Positions 7,923 to 16,120 of a DNA stretch of 64,000 nt are shown in pieces. How positions within the stretch are numbered: the first letter of the stretch is position 1; each line of letters opens with the position of its first letter. The stretch lies in NCBI RefSeq assembly GCF_000732725.1, contig NZ_JPNB01000001.1:806001-870000 (forward strand), read 5' to 3'. The notes under the pieces are model-generated. The model ran no database searches. It was given only the letters and a program-made list of their open reading frames with translations, and was not told the origin of the DNA. A program made the position numbers and the translations under genes. Source of the stretch: Kineothrix alysoides (GTDB lineage Bacteria; Bacillota; Clostridia; Lachnospirales; Lachnospiraceae).

Positions 7923-9722
7923 ATGGCAGAATCGATGAAAGGCTTAAAGAGGACACACCGCTGCGGCGAGTTGTCAGGAGCGAACGTAGGAGAAACGGTA
8001 ACAGTCATGGGCTGGGTACAAAAGCAGAGGAACAAAGGTGGCATTATTTTTGTAGATTTAAGAGATCGTTCCGGTCTGCTCCAGATTATTTTCGAGGAGA
8101 GTGACTGCGGCGCAGATAGCTTTGCGAAGGCGGAGAAGATGAGAAGCGAATTCGTAATAGCTATCGTCGGTAAGGTAGAGAAAAGGGCGGGCGCGGTAAA
8201 CGAGAATCTGGCCACAGGCGATATAGAGATACGCGCGAAGGAAACCCGCATTTTATCAGAAGCGGAGACACCGCCTTTCCCCATCGAGGCGGATTCCAAG
8301 ACGAAGGAAGATCTTCGCTTGAAATACCGTTATTTGGATTTAAGAAGGCCTGATCTACAGGGAAATCTAATTTTAAGAAGCAATATTACCGCATCTATCC
8401 GCAGATTTTTGACGGAGGAAGGTTTTTTGGAAATCGAGACGCCGATACTTGGAAAGTCTACGCCGGAGGGGGCAAGGGATTACCTGGTGCCCAGCCGCGT
8501 GCATCCGGGAACTTTTTACGGACTGCCTCAGTCGCCCCAGCTTTTCAAGCAGCTTTTGATGTGCTCCGGTTACGACCGCTATTTCCAGATAGCGAAATGT
8601 TTCCGCGATGAGGATCTTCGTGCCGACAGACAGCCGGAGTTCACACAGGTGGACATGGAGCTGTCCTTTGTGGATGTGGAGGACGTAATCGATGTTAATG
8701 AAAGACTGATCAAAGAAGTGTGCAAGGATGCCATCGGGTTGGAGGTAAGCCTTCCGCTTCCGCGCATCAAATGGATAGACGCTATGAATCGTTACGGTTC
8801 AGATAAACCGGATACCCGTTTCGGAATGGAGCTTACGGATGTATCCGCAGTCGTTTCGGGCAGCGGGTTTAGCGTGTTCACTTCAGCTTTGGAAAACGGC
8901 GGCTCCGTAAGGGGTATTAATGCCAAGGGTCAGGGATCTATGCCCCGTAAGAAAATCGATGCTTTGGTAGACTTTGCCAAAGGCTACGGTGCGAAGGGGC
9001 TGGCTTATCTTTGTATAGAAGAGGATGGAAGCTACAAATCCTCCTTTGCTAAATTTATGACAGAAGCGCAGCTTGCAGATCTGGTAAAAGCTATGGATGG
9101 AGAAAAGGGCGACCTGCTCTTATTTGCAGCGGACAAGACAAATATCGTATGGAGCGTTCTGGGTGCCTTGCGTTTGGAGCTAGGCAAGCAGATGGGATTG
9201 ATTGACGATAACCGGTTCAACTTCTTGTGGGTAACCGAGTTTCCTCTTCTCGAGTGGAATGAGGAGAATAACCGCTTTGTGGCGATGCATCATCCGTTCA
9301 CCATGCCTATGGATGAGGACCTTCAATATATGGACAGCGACCCGGGAAGGATACGCGCTAAGGCATATGACATCGTATTAAACGGTGTAGAGCTGGGCGG
9401 CGGTTCGGTTAGAATTTTCCAAAGTGATGTGCAGGAGAAGATGTTCGAAGTGCTGGGCTTTGAGAAAGAGGATGCCTATAACCGTTTTGGTTTCCTGTTA
9501 AATGCCTTCAAATATGGAGTGCCTCCCCATGCAGGGCTGGCTTATGGTTTGGATCGTCTCGTTATGCTTTTGGTGAACGCGGACAGCATCCGGGATGTTA
9601 TGGCATTCCCGAAGGTTAAAGATGCCTCCTGCCTTCTGACAAATGCACCGGACGTGGTGGACGGGGTACAGCTTGAGGAGCTCGGAATTGCTTTGAATTT
9701 AAAGGAAGAAGCTACAGAGTAG
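7923..9722 (+). CDS. aspS: Aspartyl-tRNA synthetase
   Basis: A 599-residue class II synthetase of the bacterial type. An N-terminal OB-fold anticodon-binding domain (VTVMGWVQKQRNKGG) is followed by motif 1 (RYLDLRRPDLQ, about 139), motif 2 FRDEDLRADRQPEFTQVDME near 222-241, the bacterial insertion domain (about 290-420), GGGSVRIF and motif 3 AYGLDRLVMLL near 540. Length is normal. It charges tRNA-Asp; whether it also charges tRNA-Asn cannot be decided from this window. It lies downstream of hisS in the same direction with no clear terminator between. Confidence 0.97.
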   Translation: MAESMKGLKRTHRCGELSGANVGETVTVMGWVQKQRNKGGIIFVDLRDRSGLLQIIFEESDCGADSFAKAEKMRSEFVIAIVGKVEKRAGAVNENLATGDIEIRAKETRILSEAETPPFPIEADSKTKEDLRLKYRYLDLRRPDLQGNLILRSNITASIRRFLTEEGFLEIETPILGKSTPEGARDYLVPSRVHPGTFYGLPQSPQLFKQLLMCSGYDRYFQIAKCFRDEDLRADRQPEFTQVDMELSFVDVEDVIDVNERLIKEVCKDAIGLEVSLPLPRIKWIDAMNRYGSDKPDTRFGMELTDVSAVVSGSGFSVFTSALENGGSVRGINAKGQGSMPRKKIDALVDFAKGYGAKGLAYLCIEEDGSYKSSFAKFMTEAQLADLVKAMDGEKGDLLLFAADKTNIVWSVLGALRLELGKQMGLIDDNRFNFLWVTEFPLLEWNEENNRFVAMHHPFTMPMDEDLQYMDSDPGRIRAKAYDIVLNGVELGGGSVRIFQSDVQEKMFEVLGFEKEDAYNRFGFLLNAFKYGVPPHAGLAYGLDRLVMLLVNADSIRDVMAFPKVKDASCLLTNAPDVVDGVQLEELGIALNLKEEATE

Positions 9723-9738
9723 TAAATCGGAGAAGAAA

Positions 9739-10470
9739 TTGAACAGATTATATATTGCAGACATTGCGGCATTGTCCGATGAAGCCGTTTACTTCACTTA
9801 TTTTCAAAAAATAGATGCGGTAAGGCAGGAGAAGGTGCGGCAGTGCAGAAATGAAACGGATAGAAAAAGAAGTCTCCTTGCCGGGTATTTGCTTCAGGCG
9901 GGAGTCGCAGACATACAAGTGCAGGAAAGCGGTTTGCAGGCGGATGCAATACCGCTTTCTTTCGCATATTCCTTCGGAGAAAATGGGAAGCCGTATTTTA
10001 ATAATTATCCCGATATATATTTCAGCCTTTCTCATTCGGGAGATTATGTGATATGCGCCATATCAGAGGAGGAGGTAGGTGCAGATATTCAAGAACACCG
10101 GAAAGTGAAATCCGGCATCGCGGCCCGCTTCTTTTCCGGGGAGGATAAGAAGACGCTTGAACAGGCGGGAGCAGCAGGAGGAATGAACTCCGTGGAAGTG
10201 TTTTTTCGGATGTGGTCAATAAAGGAAGCGCATATGAAATTGACGGGAAAGGGAATGCAGCAGGGTATGGATACTTCTGTCATACACTTTGCAGAAGAGC
10301 GGAATGCAGAGAGAGAATATGCAAGCGGCAGAGTTGTTTGCAAGGGACAAGAAAAAGATATCGCATATTTCCATATATGTGATAAAATGGAAAAGTATAG
10401 TATTGCAGTGTGCAGTTATTCGGAAATAGCCGATATAACTATAAAAGAAATAATGTTGGCCGAGTTGTGA
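9739..10470 (+). CDS. 4'-phosphopantetheinyl transferase, Sfp type
   Basis: A 243-residue enzyme that moves 4'-phosphopantetheine from CoA onto a carrier-protein serine. Hallmarks: GKPYF and FSLSHSGDYVICAI (about 80-105), the Mg-binding VGADIQ near 110-115, and WSIKEAHMKLTGKGM near 153-167. It begins with TTG at 9739, seven bases after ggagaag; no ATG is better placed. Sfp-type enzymes serve polyketide, peptide or unusual carrier proteins, and no such partner is in the window, so its client is unknown. It sits 16 bases after aspS, suggesting transcription from that gene. Confidence 0.88.
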   Translation: MNRLYIADIAALSDEAVYFTYFQKIDAVRQEKVRQCRNETDRKRSLLAGYLLQAGVADIQVQESGLQADAIPLSFAYSFGENGKPYFNNYPDIYFSLSHSGDYVICAISEEEVGADIQEHRKVKSGIAARFFSGEDKKTLEQAGAAGGMNSVEVFFRMWSIKEAHMKLTGKGMQQGMDTSVIHFAEERNAEREYASGRVVCKGQEKDIAYFHICDKMEKYSIAVCSYSEIADITIKEIMLAEL

Positions 10471-10481
10471 TAAGGGAGATA

Positions 10482-10504
10482 AGGCCGAAAGGGCATGGCA
10501 TAAG
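10482..10504 (+). promoter_or_regulatory. Leader motif AGGCCGAAAGG-ATGGC (copy 1)
   Basis: AGGCCGAAAGGGCATGGC lies directly before the ATG at 10505 and could form a small GAAA-loop hairpin whose right arm contains the likely Shine-Dalgarno aaaggg. A near-identical string occurs before yqeG at 62650-62667. Function unknown. Confidence 0.4.
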
Positions 10505-10894
10505 ATGAAGGGAATAACTAAGTTAGAGGTGGCCTCGGGGAGAGAATACAATGAGAGCATGGTGCGGATGGATTACAACACCGCTCAATTAGCCGGCAAT
10601 GTCAGGTATGGAAAGTACTTTATTTTTTATCAGGGAGTCAGAGAATGGTTGTATGTGTATTACCAGGACATCGTATGGGCCTACCATAAGATGGAAGATG
10701 CCCCGGGAAGGCTTCGCCGTGAACGGGTCGGAGAAGAGACGCACAGCATCATGCTCGTAACGAAGGATAAGAAAAGAATAGGAATAGCAGTCGGAAGCGA
10801 TGAGGATGTCGTGGAAGGGCTTGGCGTGATCCGGAAGAACAATGCCTTCGTAGACATCGGTTTCTCGAAAGAAAAAGAGGGTGAATATTTATGA
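10505..10894 (+). CDS. Conserved-looking protein of unknown function
   Basis: A 129-residue soluble protein that I do not recognise. The middle has alternating beta-type segments (YGKYFIFYQG, WLYVYYQDIVWAY, SIMLVTKDKKRIGIAVG), which together resemble a small pleckstrin-homology-like or beta-barrel fold. It has no signal peptide or membrane span. Its last four bases overlap the start of the next gene (ATGA at 10891-10894), so the two are probably translated together. It follows the phosphopantetheinyl transferase by 34 bases. Confidence 0.6.
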   Translation: MKGITKLEVASGREYNESMVRMDYNTAQLAGNVRYGKYFIFYQGVREWLYVYYQDIVWAYHKMEDAPGRLRRERVGEETHSIMLVTKDKKRIGIAVGSDEDVVEGLGVIRKNNAFVDIGFSKEKEGEYL

Positions 10895-11619
10895 TTGAAA
10901 GAAGCAGTGGCTTGAATCATTCTTATCAGACACAAACTCATGAACATATGGTGACGGATTGCATCCACGAGGAAGAAAGTTCGTTAGAGAAAAACGGTGG
11001 CGCAGCAAATATAAACGGTAAGGAAACGAATCATGAGCAGAGCGTAAAGTCGCAGACACAGGAAGCCTTTTCCTTTCGGAATATAATCACGAACGGATGG
11101 AAGAGCGTAGTTTCCAAGGCAGTGCGATTCTGGAACGATTCGGGGGAAGAAGGAGAAGCTGATAGGAAGGATGTTTCTGCGGCTGCAGCACAAAAAAGCA
11201 CTTTTCTTTCCGGTGAAGAAGCGATATTGTCGAACCATGGAGAAAAGGAAGGAAGCAGCAGACAGGAAGAATCAATTCTTGCTACGTCTGTCATTAAAAA
11301 TGACGGTCCCAAAAATGAAGAAACGGATTTTGAAGAGGAAAATGCGAGAAAGGTAAGCGAGATAGAGGGTGCCGTCAGCGGCGGTCTGAAAAAAGAGCAG
11401 GGAAATTTGCGAAGATTTCTTCAGAAATTCGAAGAAACTGTCTTGAACGCGACGGGTTTGTGGAAAAAACCCCAAAATGTGAAAAGTGCAACCCAGCTTA
11501 ACGTAAGTCCTAAGGGTGAAAATCATAATTACCTAATGGACTCTTACAACAAATCAGGAGAATACAGCACGCTTGCCAAAGATAAAAGCCCGGAAGGAAG
11601 TTTTAAGGCAAGGGTATAG
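10891..11619 (+). CDS. Low-complexity hydrophilic protein of unknown function
   Basis: A 242-residue protein, rich in Glu, Lys, Ser and Asn and probably largely disordered. Two Trp-containing amphipathic pieces break the disorder: NIITNGWKSVVSKAVRFW (about 65-82) and NLRRFLQKFEETVLNATGLW (about 172-191). The end contains YLMDSYNKSGEYSTLAKD. There is no membrane span or signal. Translation is coupled to the preceding gene by an ATGA overlap, so the pair likely acts together. No function can be assigned. Confidence 0.55.
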   Translation: MIERSSGLNHSYQTQTHEHMVTDCIHEEESSLEKNGGAANINGKETNHEQSVKSQTQEAFSFRNIITNGWKSVVSKAVRFWNDSGEEGEADRKDVSAAAAQKSTFLSGEEAILSNHGEKEGSSRQEESILATSVIKNDGPKNEETDFEEENARKVSEIEGAVSGGLKKEQGNLRRFLQKFEETVLNATGLWKKPQNVKSATQLNVSPKGENHNYLMDSYNKSGEYSTLAKDKSPEGSFKARV

Positions 11620-11659
11620 AGAAGAACAGGGGATTGTTTATCCTGTTACATAAAAACAG

Positions 11660-11710
11660 AGGGTATTTTATATAATTGTGCTTTGGCACAAATATATGAA
11701 ATACCCTTTT
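11660..11710. terminator. Bidirectional intrinsic terminator
   Basis: AGGGTATTTTATAT (11660-11673) pairs with ATATATGAAATACCCT (11692-11707) with one small irregularity, followed by TTTT. A-rich bases flank the left arm, so it can stop transcription from both the + strand pair and the converging amidase gene. Confidence 0.75.
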
Positions 11711-11733
11711 TAAGAAAATAATTATTATGTGCT

Positions 11734-12273
11734 TTATCCTTGTGTGTTTAATGTATCTATAATACCGTCGGCAATAGCCTGAGCAATTTCCTGAAAGCGG
11801 CTGTCGAAAAGGGCGTTGTCCTGCTCGTTATTGATGAACCCGACTTCTACCAATAAAGAGGGCATCTGTGTCTGATTTAAAACAATCAGATTCGTGCGTT
11901 CATTGACTCCGTGGTTAACGAAGCCGAGAGCCTCAAGATTTTCATTAATGTTTGCTGCCATTTCCGCCGCAGGTCCGTAAAGACTGTATACCAAGGTCTC
12001 GATTCCGGTGTACTGATTAGGGTATACACTGGAATTGCGATGGATGGATACGAAAAAATCAGCCCCTGCCTGATTTGCTTCGGCGGCCTTTTGGGCTGGA
12101 CTTTCGTATATATCGGTGGTTCTTGTATAGACTACATTTATGCCTGCGTTTTCAAGCAACTGGCCAATCGCCAGAGTGAGGCGGAGTGTATCGTCTTTCT
12201 CCTGCCTTCCATTATAAACTGCGCCGGGATTGGCGCCGCCATGTCCAGCGTCTAAAACAACTGTATATGCCAT
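11734..12273 (-). CDS. N-acetylmuramoyl-L-alanine amidase (Amidase_3, CwlD-like)
   Basis: A 179-residue zinc amidase that cuts the bond between muramic acid and the stem peptide of peptidoglycan. The catalytic set is visible: the first zinc His in VVLDAGHGG (about 5-13), the zinc Glu in the region of residue 25 (RQEKDD), the second zinc His in FFVSIHRNSS (about 74-83), and the catalytic Glu in SLLVEVGFINN (about 139-149). The length covers just the catalytic domain. No signal peptide is visible at the N terminus, which is odd for a wall enzyme unless it acts on cytoplasmic fragments, is exported by another route or has a different start. Confidence 0.9.
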   Translation of the reverse strand: MAYTVVLDAGHGGANPGAVYNGRQEKDDTLRLTLAIGQLLENAGINVVYTRTTDIYESPAQKAAEANQAGADFFVSIHRNSSVYPNQYTGIETLVYSLYGPAAEMAANINENLEALGFVNHGVNERTNLIVLNQTQMPSLLVEVGFINNEQDNALFDSRFQEIAQAIADGIIDTLNTQG

Positions 12274-12379
12274 ATAATCACCATAAATTTACTTAATTTT
12301 ACTATATGCGAACAGGTGAATATCGGTACAGCAAGTTGCAACTTATACGAGGGTCAAAAAGGCAGATGCGGCAAAGCTG

Positions 12380-12895
12380 CTATGGATTGCAGGAAGTGCA
12401 GGGCTGATAGCCTGCGTTTAAGATCTTCGCACGGGAGGTAGTCATTTCGGAAAGATCCTCTGGCTTTATCTCCTGAACATAAGGACAGTCTGCCGTATGG
12501 AAAAGGTTTGCACCCATATCCATGACGTAAACACGCTCTATGTTGTCTTCTTCAGAAGTTGTCTCTGCTCCGGCAGCAACTTCTTGTACGGTAACGGAAG
12601 CGTCTTCAGAAGGAGCAGAAGCATCCCCGGAAGGAATATCCTGCGCAGGAGCTGCGGTCTCTTGCCCGGTTGTGGCTAAGGAATCAGAACTTTCACTTGG
12701 CAGCTCTACGACATTGCCGTTTTCATCGTATACCAGACGGGATTTATCATCTTCAATGCCTTCTGCTACATGGGTGGAACCGGGGGTAAAACGTCTGCCG
12801 CTGTATTCCGCAAACAATATGATGCCGACGAGTACGACGGCACCTGTTAAAACAAGGGCAAGCAGTGCGTAAATAATTTTCTTAACTATTTTCAT
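12380..12895 (-). CDS. Membrane-anchored protein with C-terminal Ada-like cysteine motif
   Basis: A 171-residue protein with a single N-terminal membrane span (residues ~5-30, IIYALLALVLTGAVVLVGII), a long Ser/Glu/Ala-rich linker (about 60-120) and a compact C-terminal module HTADCPYV...NAGYQPCTSCNP (about 133-171). That module resembles the metal-binding domain related to Ada that is found fused to many extracellular proteins, where Cys residues hold zinc. Topology suggests the module is outside the membrane. Its role is unknown. It lies upstream of the amidase in the same direction, about 100 bases away. Confidence 0.65.
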   Translation of the reverse strand: MKIVKKIIYALLALVLTGAVVLVGIILFAEYSGRRFTPGSTHVAEGIEDDKSRLVYDENGNVVELPSESSDSLATTGQETAAPAQDIPSGDASAPSEDASVTVQEVAAGAETTSEEDNIERVYVMDMGANLFHTADCPYVQEIKPEDLSEMTTSRAKILNAGYQPCTSCNP

Positions 12896-13109
12896 ATGTA
12901 TTTTATCCTTAGGTTTTATAGTAGTATCTCATTTTCTATTCTACCATATGTAGGGAGAGTTTTTCAATCGGTAAAAATGATTTTCAAGGGATTCCTAATC
13001 GATAAAAAGGAGGTTCTTTACAAATTTGTATTAGTATTTTATAATCGGGGGGATTGCGGTAGATTTTCTTACGGCAATTGAAAATAGAGAAGCGAAGGAG
13101 GAATAAAAA

Positions 13110-13772
13110 ATGTTAGAAAAGAAAAAGTGGGATACCGTTGTTTTCGATTTAGACGGTACGCTATTGAATACATTGGAGGACTTGAAGGAAAGTGTGAATT
13201 TCGCTTTAAATGAAGCGGGGATGCCTCTTCGCAGTATGGAAGAAATCAGACGTTTTGTTGGAAATGGCGTGATGAGGTTAATGGAGCTTTCAGTACCGGA
13301 AGGAAGGGAGAATCCGAAGTTCGAGAGGGTGTTCGAGACTTTTAAAGAGCATTATTCCTTGCACTGCAACGATAAGACGGGGCTTTATGACCATGTGGAG
13401 GAACTGCTTGGGGAATTAAAACGCGGGGGTTATAAGATGGCAATTGTCTCCAATAAGTATTATGATGCGGTACAGGAGCTGAAAGAGCAGTATTTCGCAG
13501 AGTATATTCATGTGGCGATTGGGGAGAAGGAAAATATTAATAGGAAGCCGGCTCCTGACACGGTAATAGAAGCGTTGAAAATGCTTGGGAGCACCAGGGA
13601 AACCGCTGTGTACGTAGGGGATTCTGAGGTGGATATCGCTACGGCGAAAAACGCTTTCATGGATTGCATTTCGGTTACGTGGGGATTTCGGACGAAGGAA
13701 GAACAGCAAAAGGCCGGCGGCAAGTTGTTTGTCGACGACCCTTTGGAAATATTGGATTTATTGCAGGATTAG
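13110..13772 (+). CDS. HAD-family phosphatase, phosphoglycolate phosphatase-like
   Basis: A 220-residue haloacid dehalogenase hydrolase. Motif I FDLDGTLLNT (nucleophile Asp near residue 13), motif II in VSNKY (about 115), and motif IV YVGDSEVDIATAKNA (about 169-183) are all present, with a helical cap domain between motifs I and II. The arrangement fits the Gph group, which removes phosphate from 2-phosphoglycolate or related small molecules; the true substrate cannot be read from sequence. The ATG at 13110 follows a strong gaaggagg. It converges with the CorC-like gene and overlaps its 3' end by four bases. Confidence 0.85.
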   Translation: MLEKKKWDTVVFDLDGTLLNTLEDLKESVNFALNEAGMPLRSMEEIRRFVGNGVMRLMELSVPEGRENPKFERVFETFKEHYSLHCNDKTGLYDHVEELLGELKRGGYKMAIVSNKYYDAVQELKEQYFAEYIHVAIGEKENINRKPAPDTVIEALKMLGSTRETAVYVGDSEVDIATAKNAFMDCISVTWGFRTKEEQQKAGGKLFVDDPLEILDLLQD

Positions 13773-15127
13773 GAATCAGAATCACGGTTTTCTCTTAAGT
13801 CCTCTTCGATATCGCTTACCCGATATTCGGCAGAGGGCTCTTTTTCTGTCGATTCCAGTTCCGGGAGGGATGTTTTTACCGGCAGTGTCATCAGTACTTT
13901 TTTAATACGGTTCTGTCCGATTCCTTTTACCTGTAAGGTAATGCCGGAGGAGATAACGATGGTCTCTTCGTCTGAAGGGAGCCTGTCTAGGGATTCGATG
14001 ATCAGGCCGCCGATGGAATCGTAATCCTCAGACTCCAGATTGGTTTCCAGGGCGGCGTTAATGTCGTCTAACTTCATTCCGCCTTCTACGAGATAGGTGT
14101 TGTCATCGATTGTCTGAATCAGTTCCTCCTCGTCGCCGTCGTATTCATCTCTGATCTCGCCGACGATTTCTTCTAATAAATCTTCCATTGTTATCATGCC
14201 TGCGGTGGCGCCGTATTCGTTCATGATAAATGCCACGTTGGCAGCAATTTCCCGCATTTCTATCATTAAATCAGAAGTTTTCTTATATTCGTAGGTGTAG
14301 TAGGCTTCTCTGAGAATATCCTTTACATGAAAATGTTCCTTATCTGTCAGGAGGATGAAGTCCTTGATATTAATGAGGCCTATGATATTGTCCTTGTATT
14401 CTTCGTAGACGGGAAGTCTGGTATACATGGATTCCTTGAATATATTCAGCACCTCGTCGTATTTCATGTTTAAGTCTACACTGACCATGTCGATGCGAGG
14501 AATCATTACATCTTTCGCCATCGTTTCGATAAAATCGAAGACGTTATAAATAATTTCCCGCTCTTCCGATTCGATCACGCCCTCTTCGTGGCTTGCATCC
14601 ACATAGGTCTTGAACTCGTCCTCCGTCATAAATTCCCCTTTTTGGCGGATGTCCGTATGAAAAAGCCTGGAAATGCCAAGGGTTGTTTTGCCTAAGATAT
14701 ATGCGATAGGAGTAAACAGGTACATAAAAAACAGGACCGGTCTCGAGCAAAGCAATGAAATTTTCTCGGGATGGATGATAGCTGTGCTTTGAGGGATAAT
14801 TTCTCCGACGAGCAGAAGCGCAAGAATCAGAAGGCCGGTGGCAATAGCCGTCATGTAGCTTCCGTAGGATGTAAAAGTGAGAATCGCGACAAAAGAAGAC
14901 GCAGTCAGGTTGACAATATATTTTCCGGTAAGAATGGTGTTTGACATTTTTACGTGATTGTTCAAAATTTTTAAAACGATGGAGGCATTAGGGCTGCCTT
15001 CGTCGGACAGAGCTTTTATGCGCACTTTATTTACTGAGGAAAGTGCGGTTCCCGCAGAAGAGAAAAAGGCTGATAACCCGACTGAAATAATAATAATGGT
15101 AAGTTGTATGACACCAGAGGTATCCAA
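13769..15127 (-). CDS. Hemolysin/CorC-type membrane protein with CBS domains
   Basis: A 452-residue protein in the order typical of the HlyC/CorC family: an N-terminal DUF21 membrane domain with about four spans (residues ~1-145), the link FMTEDEFKTYV, a pair of CBS domains (about 190-330; VMIPRIDMVSV, RLPVYEEYKDNIIGLINIKD), and the C-terminal CorC_HlyC domain (DDNTYLVEGGMKLDDIN). Members are linked to magnesium or cobalt efflux. A strong aaggagtga lies before the start on the minus strand. The tail is acidic (SDIEEDLRENRDSDS). Confidence 0.9.
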   Translation of the reverse strand: MDTSGVIQLTIIIISVGLSAFFSSAGTALSSVNKVRIKALSDEGSPNASIVLKILNNHVKMSNTILTGKYIVNLTASSFVAILTFTSYGSYMTAIATGLLILALLLVGEIIPQSTAIIHPEKISLLCSRPVLFFMYLFTPIAYILGKTTLGISRLFHTDIRQKGEFMTEDEFKTYVDASHEEGVIESEEREIIYNVFDFIETMAKDVMIPRIDMVSVDLNMKYDEVLNIFKESMYTRLPVYEEYKDNIIGLINIKDFILLTDKEHFHVKDILREAYYTYEYKKTSDLMIEMREIAANVAFIMNEYGATAGMITMEDLLEEIVGEIRDEYDGDEEELIQTIDDNTYLVEGGMKLDDINAALETNLESEDYDSIGGLIIESLDRLPSDEETIVISSGITLQVKGIGQNRIKKVLMTLPVKTSLPELESTEKEPSAEYRVSDIEEDLRENRDSDS

Positions 15128-15244
15128 AATATAATCACTCCTTATGTGGTAACTTATGTGGAATTTATTTCCACGTACTTATTTGAAATATTACAATATA
15201 GCATAACGTGTGTCAAGTCGGAATAACTTATAATAGCCTTATTC

Positions 15245-15387
15245 ATTACTATTCAGCCTTCGGTTTCATAGCAATAAATACTGCACAGAAATACTGCTGT
15301 GCAATATTTCGCGCCTGCCTCCTCTGTGTTTTCTGTGACCTTCGCTCACAAAAAACACCTTGCGATATTGATGGCTGAATAGTAACC
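15245..15387. repeat. Dispersed palindromic repeat, family B (complete copy)
   Basis: About 140 bases bounded by ATTACTATTCAGCC (15245-15258) and GGCTGAATAGTAA (15373-15385). A further inner hairpin pairs TGCACAG with CTGTGCA near 15282-15304. A shorter relative is at 53309-53374. It fills most of the gap between the divergent CorC-like and TIGR04086-like genes; I see no gene inside. Confidence 0.7.
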
Positions 15388-15443
15388 ATTATTCCATAGG
15401 AAAAGAGAGAGGAAGCGAAGAAAAAAGAGGAAAGGGGATTTGT

Positions 15444-15857
15444 ATGAGAAATATAGGGTTGCGAAGAGGAAAAAGCACATATGCGAAGGAGGATGGAGGG
15501 GTTAGTTTACATAATATATTTTTGCTGAAATGCCTTCTATTTTCTTATGTTTTAACGGCCGGACTTTTACTTTTGCTCGCTTTGATACTATACCGGTTCA
15601 GCCTTCAGGAGAAGGTGGTCAATATTTGCATCATTTTAGTTTACATAGCGGTAACCTTTTTGGCAGGATTCATAGCCGGGAAACGGATGGGGAGCAGGAA
15701 ATTTTTGTGGGGACTTTTGATGGGAGTGCTGTATTTTGCTGTGCTTGCGCTGGTCTCATTAATCGTGAATCATAGCCTGCAGGATGTGGGTTCCAACGCC
15801 TTAACGGTATTTCTTTTATGCGGGGGCAGCGGGATGTTAGGCGGGATGATCAGCTAG
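15444..15857 (+). CDS. Small four-span membrane protein, TIGR04086-like
   Basis: A 137-residue, strongly hydrophobic protein with four predicted spans at about 25-48, 53-74, 80-103 and 112-135, with a basic N-terminal tail (RNIGLRRGKSTY). The GFIAGKRMGSRKFLWGLLMG middle and SGMLGGMI end resemble the TIGR04086 family of clostridial membrane proteins, which as I recall is often found beside the SCIFF peptide genes. It lies 74 bases before scfA. A role in export or sensing of the modified peptide is a guess from position only. Confidence 0.65.
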   Translation: MRNIGLRRGKSTYAKEDGGVSLHNIFLLKCLLFSYVLTAGLLLLLALILYRFSLQEKVVNICIILVYIAVTFLAGFIAGKRMGSRKFLWGLLMGVLYFAVLALVSLIVNHSLQDVGSNALTVFLLCGGSGMLGGMIS

Positions 15858-15888
15858 AAAAAAAATGCTTTTCCTTATGAATAATTTA

Positions 15889-15897
15889 TGCTATACT
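15889..15897 (+). promoter_or_regulatory. Extended -10 promoter of scfA
   Basis: TGCTATACT fits an extended -10 element (TGN-TATACT) 34 bases before the scfA ATG. The -35 region is weak, as expected for this promoter type. It gives the peptide gene its own start of transcription, separate from the upstream membrane protein gene. Confidence 0.55.
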
Positions 15898-15931
15898 ACA
15901 AGAAGTTTATGAAACGTAAGGAGGCTTTGTT

Positions 15932-16075
15932 ATGAAACATATTAGGACATTAAGCACGAGAGACTATAAAGAATCCATGAAAAAAGGCGGATGCGGAGAG
16001 TGTCAGACATCTTGCCAGTCAGCTTGTAAGACATCTTGCACCGTTGGTAATCAGAGTTGCGAGAAGGTGAAATAA
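15932..16075 (+). CDS. scfA: SCIFF ranthipeptide precursor (six-cysteine peptide)
   Basis: A 47-residue peptide, MKHIRTLSTRDYKES at the N terminus, with six Cys at positions 21, 24, 28, 32, 36 and 43. The block CQSACKTSCTVGN is the conserved core of the SCIFF family (six cysteines in about 45 residues), found in nearly all Clostridia. The maturase next door is known in relatives to form thioether bonds from Cys to Thr; Cys32 and Thr37 here are in the same arrangement as the linked pair reported for the Clostridium thermocellum peptide. A strong aaggagg lies nine bases before the ATG. There is no leader cleavage site I can identify. Likely a signalling peptide; secretion route unknown. Confidence 0.95.
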   Translation: MKHIRTLSTRDYKESMKKGGCGECQTSCQSACKTSCTVGNQSCEKVK

Positions 16076-16098
16076 GCTAAGGGATTACGGTTTTTGTA

Positions 16099-16120
16099 AG
16101 CAGCGATGTAAATCGCTGCT
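16099..16120 (+). terminator. Perfect hairpin between scfA and scfB
   Basis: AGCAGCGAT (16099-16107) pairs with ATCGCTGCT (16112-16120) across a GTAA tetraloop; TATTATACGTTTT follows. It can act as a partial terminator or 3' stabiliser, which would make the peptide mRNA more abundant than the maturase mRNA. Confidence 0.65.
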
